This document shows, piece after piece, positions 45,801 to 52,858 of a DNA stretch of 64,000 nucleotides. The number at the start of each line of letters is the position of its first letter. Position 1 is the first letter of the stretch. The stretch covers positions 1,563,992 to 1,627,991 of the forward strand of contig NZ_CP101322.1 of NCBI RefSeq assembly GCF_024300625.1. The letters are read 5' to 3'. The position numbers and the translations under genes were made by a program. The stretch is from Halovivax gelatinilyticus (GTDB lineage Archaea; Halobacteriota; Halobacteria; Halobacteriales; Natrialbaceae). The notes beneath the pieces were generated by a model. The model saw only the letters and a program-made list of their open reading frames with translations. It made no database searches and was not told the origin of the DNA.

Positions 45801-48800
45801 CCGCCGAGGACGATCGATTCGAAGGCGGTGTCCGTCGCCGAACCGACCGAGACGTCGGTTTCGCTGTCGGTGACCGTCACGTTCGACAGGGTGTTGTCCG
45901 TACCGGCGATCGAGAGCCCGACGGTCGCGCCGTCGACCGTGACGTCCGACACCTGATTGTTCGTCGGCGACCCGAACATACCCACGCCCGTAGAGGCGTT
46001 GGTGATCGAGACGCCCGAGACGGCGCTGTCGGCGGCCGAACCGGAGACGCTGATGCCGGTTCCAGTGACGTCCTCGACGGTCAGGTTCGTGACGGTCGTC
46101 CCGTCGCCGAAAATCGACAGCCCGCCCTGGGCTCCCGTGACCTGGACGTTCGTGAACGTGTTGTCGTAGTTATCACTTGGTGCAAGGTAGACGGCGCTCG
46201 CGGTTCCACCGGTGACGGTCACGTCGGTGAACTCGTTGTTCTCCGCGTTGCTCGAGATGCTGACTGCACGTCCATCGCTGTCCACGTACGTAACGTCGGT
46301 AAACTCGCTGTAGACGGCATTACTGAGCCCAATAGCGTCTTCGTCGGTGTCGGCGACAGTCACCGACTCGAAGGTATTCCCCCGAACGGGCGGGTCGGTA
46401 CTCACGCTTGTAAGGGAAATCGCCGTTCCGTGCTCGCCACTCGCGGTCACGTTCGACAACGAGTTCCAGTCCCCGTTGACGCGAATGTCGTGCCAGCCGT
46501 TGCCGGAGACGTTCACCCCGTCGAACGTGTCGCCGTTCGACGACTCGAGGTTCAGGCCGTATCGGTCGTTGTCGTGGGCTTCGACGTCGACGAGCGTGTT
46601 CGACGACGAACCGCTGGCCGTTCGGATACCGGCGACGCCATCGGAGGCGCTCACCCCGATGAACTCGTTGTTGCTCGCGGCCCAGCCGAGGTTGATCGAA
46701 CCCGGGTTGGAGCCAGCACTCTGCTCAGTGTCGTACGCGGTGACGTTGGTGAAGACGTTCCCGCTGGCCGCACTGTGGGAGAATCCACCCACGATGAGCG
46801 CTCGGCTTTCGGTGTAGCGAACCGTGAGGTTCGTCACCTCGTTGTCGTGCGCGTTAGCGAACTCGGCACCAGTATCTCCGTTCTCGACGAGCACGTCCGT
46901 GACCACGCCGTCACTTCCAGAGAAGTACAATCCGGTGTCCCAACCGTCTAGCGTCACGTCCTCGACGGTGACGTCGTCCACCCCGTCGACGTGGATGCCA
47001 TACTGAGATTCGTTGTCGTCCACGCCGACGCCCTGGATCGTGTGCCCGTTGCCGTCGAAGTGCACGTCGCTCGCGGTGATCTGGATACAGGTGTTGGATC
47101 CCGCGAGATCGCCGGTCAGCGTGTAGTTGCCCGGCATCGAGATCGTCGTACAGGTGCCGATCTCGATGGTCTCGCCCGTGAGGATTGCCACCTGCTCGGT
47201 GATCAACTCGTCCTCGCTCCGGACGGTGACGTAGTCCAGGCCGGCGTCCGCACTCGTCGTCGACCAGGTGAGCGTCAGCGTCTCATCGTCGCCCTCGGCC
47301 AGGGTGACGTCCTGGCTGTCGACCGTACTCCCGTCGAAGTCCTCGAGTTCGATCGTCTGGGTTCCCGTCTCCCCACCCGCGTTGGTGACAGTGACGTCGA
47401 TCACGAGGTCGTCGCTCGCGTCCACCGGCGAGTTCGTGTCGTCGATCGCCACGTCGAAGTGCGCGTCGAGCGGCGCCGCATCGACGGGGTCCTCGTCGAG
47501 GAACGGCTCGTAGTCGATGGCCGTTCCGACCGAGTCACCCTGTCCGGTACCCTCGCCACTCGGGCCACTTTCGTGACCCCACCAGTTGTTGGTGGCGTCC
47601 AGACACGGCCCATCGTAGAGCCCTTCACACGAATCTTCAACGTAGGTGACGCCGTCAGCGTTACCCGAGATGCTGTTGTACACGATCAGGACGTCGTCAG
47701 ACTCGTCGAGATCCTCGAGAACCGCGATCCCTGTTCCCGGGTTGTTCCAGATCGCGTTTTCGGTGACCACGACGTCCGAAAACGCCGGGCTTAATCCACC
47801 GTCGACGTCCAGTGAGAGGCCGTCCTCATTGTTCGAGATCGTGTTCGATTCGATCAGGAAACCGCCACCAGAGCCCGACTGCGTCAGATCGAGTCCGTGG
47901 CCGGCGTTGTCGGCGATCACTGAGTCGGCGATCACCAGGTTCGAAAGCCCAACGCCGTAGACGCCGTCGCCGTCGTTGTTCCGGACAGCGCTCTCGGTCA
48001 GCTCGAATCCCGACGCGGACGAGATGTCGATCCCGACACCGTTGTTCTCGATGGTCGCGTTCTCGGCGTGGACGTCGTCGGATTGCGAGATCGCCAGCCC
48101 GACCCCGTCGTTGTCGACGATTTCGACGCTGGTCAGCTGCGCACCGTCGACCGAATTGTATCCCCACTCCCCGAATACGACGCCGTCGCCGCCGCTCCCG
48201 GCCACCGTGACGTGCTCGATGAGTGGCGCTACCACGCCCCGCATCACGAGGCCGTCCCCGTCGTTGCCCGAAATCGTGCCGTCGGTGAGCGTGGCGTCGT
48301 CGACGTCCTCGATCCAGACACCGGTCGAAGCGCCGTCGAGAACGCTGATATCGTGGAGCAAAACCGTTTCCGCAGTGTGTACGTGAATACCAGTCCCGTC
48401 GCGTTCCGTGACGTCGGTTTGCTGAACGTCCACGCTGCCGACGTCCTCGAGCCAGATGCCGCTGCCCAGACCGGGATCGACCGCGGTGTTCGTAACTGTC
48501 ACCGACCCCGAACTCTCGACGTAGATCGCCGCCGGCGTCCCGCCCGCCACGGTCGACTCCGTCACGGAGACGTTCCCCGAATTCGTGACGTGGAGCCCGA
48601 GGCCGTCCGCGAGGCTTAGGTCGTCGACGTCAACATCGCCGCTCTCGGTGATCTGTATCGATGCGAGGTCGTCGCCGACGTTGACGCCTCCGACGTCGAC
48701 GTCGTCGGCGAACGCCACGATCAGTTGCCCCACGTCGGCGCCGAAGGTGTGGTCGTCGTCGCCGAGGAACACCTTAATCGGGCCGCCGTTGACCGTCGAG

Positions 48801-51800
48801 CCGTTGAACTCGTGCTCGAAATGGGATTCGTCACCCTCGATCAGGACGCCGGTCTGGAAGGTGTTGTCGTGCGCGATGGTGTCGGTCGCCTCGTCGAGGA
48901 AGAGGTCGGCGTGGTTGTTCGACGCCGTGTTGTTGTGGGCCGAGAGTTCGTCGGCGCCGTCGACGACGATGCCGTGGCTCGGGTTGTCCGTGACGGTGTT
49001 CCAGGCAATCTCGACGTCGTTGGCCTGGTGGGTCGCTCGAATTCCGCCGTCGCCGTTATCGGTGATTTCGTTGTGTTCGACCACTCCCTCGGCCCGGTGG
49101 AGGTTGATACCGTACCCGGCGGCCCCGGAAATCGTGTTGTCGTGCAGGTCCAGGTCCTCGGTTATCCACCAGCTGTTCGACGAACTGAAGTGAATTCCGT
49201 TGCTGCCCGCGTCCGTCACGGTGTTCCCGTGAATGGTTGTCCCGTCGAGCACGTTGCGTACCCAGATGCCGTGGTCTTCGCTGGCGGTCACGGTGTTGTT
49301 CACGAGCGTCGCGTAGCTGGACCGATCGCCGTTACCGTTGATAGCGATCCCGCTGGCGCCGGCGTTCTCGATGTGGTTTTCCTCGATCGTCACGTCCGCC
49401 TGGTTCGTATAAATACCGTGATTTGTTCCGCCGGTGACGGTGTTGTTCAGCGCCGTTCCGTCCGAGTCGAGGAGCCTGATCGAGACGCCGGTACCGTCCT
49501 CGACGACGTTCGAATCGACGAGCGCCGAATCGGAGTTTCGGACGGTGATCGGCTGCCAGCCGTCGGCGACGTAGTTCTCTGTGATCACGATGCCAGGCGA
49601 GTCCCAGACGGAGATCCCGTCGGAGTTCGCCACGAGGTCGTTGTCCGCGACGGTCGTACCGGGCGAGCCGCGAACCGAGATCCCGATCCCCGCGTTGGAC
49701 ACATCGTTCCCGTTGACGTCGTTTGCGGAGACCTCGGCATCCGTGGATCCCTCGACGCTAATGCCGTGTCGGCCGTTGTCGTTTGCGGTATTATCCGACA
49801 CGACCACGCCGTCCGAATGCTCCACGCGCAGCCCGTTTCTGTCGTTATCGGTGACGACGTTGTACTGAATGACGACATCCGTGGATTCGTACACGCCGAT
49901 TCCGCCGGGTTGGGTCATCGTGAATCCGCGAATCGATCGGTACGTGCTGTTCGTGACCGTGTTATCGGTGAATTCGGCCCCGTCGCTGTAGGCGACCTGT
50001 ACACCCACGGCAGTACCGTCGATTTCGAGCCCGTTCACGTGAAGGTCAGTTGTATCGACGAAGATGACCTGACCGGGGTTCGACGGCATGGCCGGATCGA
50101 TGGCTCCCGAAACGTAGTGAATTGGGGCACCGCCGGCGGTGTTCGTCGTTTCGATGGTGTGCAGGTAGTGATCGAGTTCGTCACCGTCGAGGAACAGTCC
50201 CCGTTCGAACGTGTTGTCTCGCACCTCGGCGTTCGTCGACTCGCGCAACACGAGGTCGACGGCCTGTCCGGACGACGTCGTATTCTCCACGATCGTCCCG
50301 TTCGATGTTTCCACGAAAATTCCGTGTTTGCTGTTCGCTATCGCCGTGTTGTCCAGGAGGGTAACGTCCACCGAATTGGTCACGTAGAACCCGGTTCCGA
50401 AGTGGGTATGTCCGTTGTCGTTCGCCGTGTTCGTCGTCACCGTAATCGCCTCGGAGTCGTCGATCACGATCCCGTCGTCGTTGTCGATCGCGTCGTTCGC
50501 CTCGACGACGACATCGTTTGAGTCGACGATCCAGATCGCGTTGCCGTCGGTGACGTCGTCGCCCTGCGTGAAGTCGCTGTTCCCGGTCACGTTGTTGTGT
50601 TCCACGACGCCGCCATCGGCTCCCTCGAGCACGATCCCGGCAGCGTTGTTCGTGACTTCGTTTTCGGCGAACGTGCCGCCGACCGACCCCAACACGTGAA
50701 TCCCGCTCTCGTCGTTACCGTCCAGCGAGTTCTCGCTGACCTGTACGCCGGTGGCGTCGACGACCCGGATGCCGTCCGCCCCGTTGTCCGCCGCGTCGTT
50801 TGCGACGACCTCGACGTCGTCGCCGCCGACGACGCGGATGCCGTACACATTGTTCTCGCTCGCGTCGTTGTCCTCGACGACGGTGGCGTCGGCCCCGGAG
50901 ACGCGGATCCCGTCGCGCCCGTTTGCCGTCGCGGAGTTGTTCGTCACCGTGCCGCCGGTCGCGTCGGCCACGTAGATGCCGACCTCGCCGTTGTTCGTGA
51001 CGACGTTCTCCCGGACGATCGCGTCGGTCGAACCCGAGAGACTCAGCCCGTGGTCCAGGTTGTCGCTGACGGTGTTCGCCTCGACGATCGCGCCATTCGA
51101 GGCGTGGATCGCGAGCGCGCCCGCGTCTCCCCACTCCTCGATGGTGGCTCCCGAGACGGTGTTGTTCCGTACCTCGGCGTCGTCGCTGAACGCGATCTGC
51201 AGCGGCGCGGCCGAGCCCTCGAAGGCGTGGTCTTCGACGACGAGGTCCGTCGCGTCGACGAAGATGTGCTGGCCCGCGCTCTCGTCGACTGCCGGCGCGG
51301 TCTCGCCCGCGGAGTAAACCAGCGCCGCCCCGTCGACCGTGTTCCCGTCGACGGTGTGGACGAAGTGGTCCAGAATCTCGCCCTCGAGCAGGATTCCCGT
51401 CTCGAACTCGTTGTCCACGAGTTGGGCGTTCGTCGCGTTCTGAAGCACGACGTCGACGCCGAAGTTGCCACCCGAAATGTTGTTCGAGTCGAGCGTCACA
51501 CCGCCGGACTCCGCGACCAGCACCGACGGCGTTTCGGGGTTGGTGGTCCGCTCGTTGTCGGCGATAACGTTGTTCGAGAGGGTGACGTCCGTCGAATCCG
51601 CGATCTCGATTCCCTCCCAGTTGTCCACGAACGTGTTCGCGTCGACGGTGACGCCGGTCGACTCGACGATGTCGATTCCGTCCCGGCTGTTCTCGAAACT
51701 GTTCGCGTCGACGGAGACGTCGGTCGAACCGTCGACCACCAGCGTCCCCGCGCCGTGTTCTCTGACGTCGTCGAACAAATTGTCCGTTACCACGATCCCC

Positions 51801-52651
51801 TCCGAGTCGATCGCGGCGATGGCGCTCCCCGATCCTTCGAATTCGTTGTTCAAAATCTGCACGTCGCTCGCGATGTCGACCTCGACGCCGACGTCGTTTC
51901 CATCGATCGAACTGTCCTTGATCTCGACGCCGTCGGCGCCTCCGACCTCGATCCCGATCGGACTGTTCGTGACGTCGACGTTCTCGACGATCGCCCCGTG
52001 GGCTCCATTGAGCCGGATACCGTGGCTGTCGTAGTGTTCGACTCTGAAGTTCTCGATGGTGACGTTCTCGGCCGTGACGGAGATCCCCACGTTGTCACCC
52101 CAGCTTCGAGAGAGGGTCGGCGTGTCGCCCACACCGACGAGGGTGAGCCCGTCCGTCGCGATATCCAGCTCCCCCTGGTAGACGCCGGTCTCGACGCAGA
52201 TCGTGTCACCGGGAGCGGCAGCGTCGATCGCGTTCTGGATCGACTCGCCGTCTTCGACGGTCAGATCACACGACTGGGTACTGGTGGACGTCGTCTGCAC
52301 CGGGTCGAGGTCGCTAGCATTGCCGGACTCGCTAGCCGTTCCATCGCCCCCATCCGACTCGTCAGACCCGTTCGTCGCTCCATCGTCCCCGTCTGACCCG
52401 GACGCTCCATCTCCGTCACCCGCATCATCGCCGTCGTCCCCGGCGACCGACGTCGAATTCGTCCCCTCCGCATCGAGCCCCGTCGATACTAATCCGTCGG
52501 CTTCGCCGTTCTCCGTACCGTCGTCGACGCCCGTCGCGCCTGCGGCACCGACGGGTGCGAAGACCGAGGTCAACATCAATATCGAGAATAACACGGCAAA
52601 CGCCTGACTTCTACAAAATCCGCTACGTGCACCCGTGGACCCATTGCTCAT
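39815..52651 (-). CDS. Giant PGF-CTERM surface protein with two beta-helix regions and eleven tandem repeats
   Basis: The protein has 4278 codons. Order: signal peptide (about 1-37), an Asp/Gly/Ser linker, a NosD-type parallel beta-helix (about 127-1690; repeated 'DNxVxxNxxDGI' coils, ending near NNWWGHESGP), a CARDB-like sandwich, a second beta-helix (about 1815-2325) and CARDB-like domains (about 2390-2590). Eleven repeats of about 100 residues follow (about 2593-3705), then Ig-like domains, an acidic Pro/Asp/Glu linker and a C-terminal anchor GIPGFGPLVALFALVLALSAGLVIGRAKRG (PGF-CTERM). The last motif marks archaeosortase A processing and lipid attachment at the cell surface. Many N-x-S/T sites suggest heavy N-glycosylation. 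It is probably an adhesin or polysaccharide-binding protein; no enzyme motif was recognised. Confidence 0.93.
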   Translation of the reverse strand: MSNGSTGARSGFCRSQAFAVLFSILMLTSVFAPVGAAGATGVDDGTENGEADGLVSTGLDAEGTNSTSVAGDDGDDAGDGDGASGSDGDDGATNGSDESDGGDGTASESGNASDLDPVQTTSTSTQSCDLTVEDGESIQNAIDAAAPGDTICVETGVYQGELDIATDGLTLVGVGDTPTLSRSWGDNVGISVTAENVTIENFRVEHYDSHGIRLNGAHGAIVENVDVTNSPIGIEVGGADGVEIKDSSIDGNDVGVEVDIASDVQILNNEFEGSGSAIAAIDSEGIVVTDNLFDDVREHGAGTLVVDGSTDVSVDANSFENSRDGIDIVESTGVTVDANTFVDNWEGIEIADSTDVTLSNNVIADNERTTNPETPSVLVAESGGVTLDSNNISGGNFGVDVVLQNATNAQLVDNEFETGILLEGEILDHFVHTVDGNTVDGAALVYSAGETAPAVDESAGQHIFVDATDLVVEDHAFEGSAAPLQIAFSDDAEVRNNTVSGATIEEWGDAGALAIHASNGAIVEANTVSDNLDHGLSLSGSTDAIVRENVVTNNGEVGIYVADATGGTVTNNSATANGRDGIRVSGADATVVEDNDASENNVYGIRVVGGDDVEVVANDAADNGADGIRVVDATGVQVSENSLDGNDESGIHVLGSVGGTFAENEVTNNAAGIVLEGADGGVVEHNNVTGNSDFTQGDDVTDGNAIWIVDSNDVVVEANDAIDNDDGIVIDDSEAITVTTNTANDNGHTHFGTGFYVTNSVDVTLLDNTAIANSKHGIFVETSNGTIVENTTSSGQAVDLVLRESTNAEVRDNTFERGLFLDGDELDHYLHTIETTNTAGGAPIHYVSGAIDPAMPSNPGQVIFVDTTDLHVNGLEIDGTAVGVQVAYSDGAEFTDNTVTNSTYRSIRGFTMTQPGGIGVYESTDVVIQYNVVTDNDRNGLRVEHSDGVVVSDNTANDNGRHGISVEGSTDAEVSANDVNGNDVSNAGIGISVRGSPGTTVADNDLVANSDGISVWDSPGIVITENYVADGWQPITVRNSDSALVDSNVVEDGTGVSIRLLDSDGTALNNTVTGGTNHGIYTNQADVTIEENHIENAGASGIAINGNGDRSSYATLVNNTVTASEDHGIWVRNVLDGTTIHGNTVTDAGSNGIHFSSSNSWWITEDLDLHDNTISGAAGYGINLHRAEGVVEHNEITDNGDGGIRATHQANDVEIAWNTVTDNPSHGIVVDGADELSAHNNTASNNHADLFLDEATDTIAHDNTFQTGVLIEGDESHFEHEFNGSTVNGGPIKVFLGDDDHTFGADVGQLIVAFADDVDVGGVNVGDDLASIQITESGDVDVDDLSLADGLGLHVTNSGNVSVTESTVAGGTPAAIYVESSGSVTVTNTAVDPGLGSGIWLEDVGSVDVQQTDVTERDGTGIHVHTAETVLLHDISVLDGASTGVWIEDVDDATLTDGTISGNDGDGLVMRGVVAPLIEHVTVAGSGGDGVVFGEWGYNSVDGAQLTSVEIVDNDGVGLAISQSDDVHAENATIENNGVGIDISSASGFELTESAVRNNDGDGVYGVGLSNLVIADSVIADNAGHGLDLTQSGSGGGFLIESNTISNNEDGLSLDVDGGLSPAFSDVVVTENAIWNNPGTGIAVLEDLDESDDVLIVYNSISGNADGVTYVEDSCEGLYDGPCLDATNNWWGHESGPSGEGTGQGDSVGTAIDYEPFLDEDPVDAAPLDAHFDVAIDDTNSPVDASDDLVIDVTVTNAGGETGTQTIELEDFDGSTVDSQDVTLAEGDDETLTLTWSTTSADAGLDYVTVRSEDELITEQVAILTGETIEIGTCTTISMPGNYTLTGDLAGSNTCIQITASDVHFDGNGHTIQGVGVDDNESQYGIHVDGVDDVTVEDVTLDGWDTGLYFSGSDGVVTDVLVENGDTGAEFANAHDNEVTNLTVRYTESRALIVGGFSHSAASGNVFTNVTAYDTEQSAGSNPGSINLGWAASNNEFIGVSASDGVAGIRTASGSSSNTLVDVEAHDNDRYGLNLESSNGDTFDGVNVSGNGWHDIRVNGDWNSLSNVTASGEHGTAISLTSVSTDPPVRGNTFESVTVADTDEDAIGLSNAVYSEFTDVTYVDSDGRAVSISSNAENNEFTDVTVTGGTASAVYLAPSDNYDNTFTNVQVTGAQGGLSIFGDGTTVTNLTVEDVTGTGISVSGSAADSAVSGVSITNASTGVGMFGSPTNNQVSDVTVDGATVGLSIAGTDNTLSNVTVTDSETDVSVGSATDTAFESIVLGGTTFSFEAQDVVIDGTSTPETLPDERTPIGAFVNVTASGDVPHLAQLHVHYDAADVTGMDESTLEIWRLNESWSSPAEEAYVSGVNTTEQYVWAENVTEFSTFGAFSEGPVPVASVSNVDLSPDELVAGENVTITADVENVGGSDGNVTVALEVDDTTVDTVTVDLEQNETTGIEFTHTFDEPGEYDVSVGDFDAGTVDVLAPANVIVFGTSVDETVGLGETLTVDVDLLNDGDVDGEETLELFVEDGYGEQIGDGSVDSTTANVAAGSVTRGESLTWTPTEDVLDGATNATVSLSVNDVFVGEVTVTDEESDIQVIAASTSETEIVAGEDEFHVVGSIYQAGTDAGPETIELVATNTETGNETVLGSQEVELAPGFYHLGAINISNTIDQAGTYDLELGDRPAGTIEVEEAYSDIQVIAASASEDEIVAGEDEFSVIGSIYQSGTIGGSETIDLVAIDDDGEETVLGSQEVELEPGYYHLGAINITTTVDDPGTYDLELGDRPAGTIEVEEAYSDIQVIAASASETEIVAGEDEFHVVGSIYQAGTTGGPEEIELVANNTETDDEISLGTREVELAPGFYHLGAINISNTIDDPGTYDLELGDRPAGTIEVEEAYSDIQVIAASASEDEVVAGEDEFSVIGSIYQSGTIGGSETIDLVAVDDDGEETVLGSQEVELEPGYYHLGAINITTTVDDPGTYDLELGDRPAGTIEVEEAYSDIQVIAASASEDEIVAGEGEFSVIGSIYQSGTIGGSETIDLVAVDDDGEETVLGSQDVELEPGYYHLGAINITTTVDDAGTYDLELGDRPAGTIEVEEAYSDVQVVAASVSEMVLTEGEEFHVVGSIYQNGTVDDSQEIDLVATNNESGEEIHLGNQSVELEPGFYHLGGLNITTSIDDAGTYDLTLGDYDVGTVGVDESPSDIQVIAATVSEIEMLEGEEANVTGSIYQAGDSGTEEIDLVAIDQNSSEETHLGSQEVTLESGYYHLGAIEIDFQIDDPGTYDLELGGHGAGEIVVEEAYSEIDVIAASASEDEIVAGVDEFHVLGSIYQAGTIEGIEEIDLVATNTETGEEIVLGSQEVELAPGFYHLGGINISTTIDQAGTYDLELGDRDAGTIEVEEAYSDVQVIAASASEDEIVAGVDEFHVVGSIYQAGTIGGTEEIELVANNTETDDEISLGSQEVELASGFYHLGAINISTTIDQAGTYDLELGDRYAGTIEVEEAYSDIQVIAASASEDEIVDGEDEFHVVGSIYQAGTTGGTEEIELVANNTETDDEISLGSQEVELAPGFYHLGAINISNTIDDPGTYDLELGDRYAGTIEVLPATSDIQVIAASASEDEVVEGVGEFHVVGSIYQNGTIDGPEEIELVATNTETDEETVLGTREVELAPGFYHLGAINVSATIDEVGTYELELGERSVGELTVTAPTVEATIAGVEGASTGLDADADVDLVYASDEATVEVDVAADLDLESVTLQVSSQETSYTVLEPATESDLDALASGETWSASVPLDDLPDDGRYDLSVVAVDERGTFDTDAWDGALTIDRDDPSMSVSIEDVDDEDATIVVESDAPLVEPPTVDVEFTDPSTAQLDPVELEPTDGQNTTFEGTLEFGDSGEYEVTVTGTDRAGNVGEDTASVVIHTGFTLADGTIEIAETGTSIDFELVEDAAFTEEDLYVALSENAVDANLGGEELGVGFLTADLDGLVGHYLDEGTIEHATIELAVDEDALPAGATVDDVGLYHYDDGWNDVDSEIVYDGDDPFLTADVHGFSTYGALVLDEDAPVLTNVSPTDGDELDAGTDEVTVRFEYDDEQSGVDVGSIELEIDGTDVTTDDATSITSSWTEHVLTVEDGESYEATLTVADEAGNEATFETTFAVDEPAGIPEPPEDDDDDDGSDDGTDESDDDESDDAGDDEDSAVGDDDQSGTGADDGDEPPEHDDADDPADDGQQPPESDDADDDDGIPGFGPLVALFALVLALSAGLVIGRAKRGGAQPRR
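41536..44873 (-). repeat. Eleven tandem ~303-nt repeats inside the giant gene
   Basis: Each unit encodes about 100 residues of the form SDIQVIAASASE...VVGSIYQ...VELxPGFYHLGAINI...DxGTYDLELGDR. Units 2, 4 and 5 form one subtype (DDDGEETVLG, PGYYHLGAINITTTV). Units 1, 3 and 8-11 form another (NTETDDE, PGFYHLGAINIS), and units 6 and 7 are the most diverged. The near-identical units are consistent with recent unequal crossing-over. Confidence 0.92.
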
Positions 52652-52670
52652 GCAGACTCTCTTCGGCAGA

Positions 52671-52724
52671 TGAACATAACGTAGCGCTTACCCCGAGGTG
52701 CGGGTGGCAGTTACCTCGAGGTAA
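52671..52724 (-). promoter_or_regulatory. Promoter of the giant gene with two operator-like sites
   Basis: A TATA-like TACGTTATG (about 52671-52684, minus) lies about 25 bases before the ATG. Directly upstream are TTACCCCGAGGTG at 52688-52700 and a perfect 14-bp palindrome TTACCTCGAGGTAA at 52711-52724. They share the core TTACCyCGAGGT and their centres are 23 bp apart, about two helical turns. Confidence 0.55.
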
Positions 52725-52858
52725 TTGGGAAAATTGATAGGTTATAGTGGAACCGTCGCGACGAGGGGTGATGCGCCGCTGTGGCGGACCGAACGATCGT
52801 CCAGCGTTCGATCGACGACGCGACACCCGACAGGTCCACGCGACCTCCGCTCTAACGG

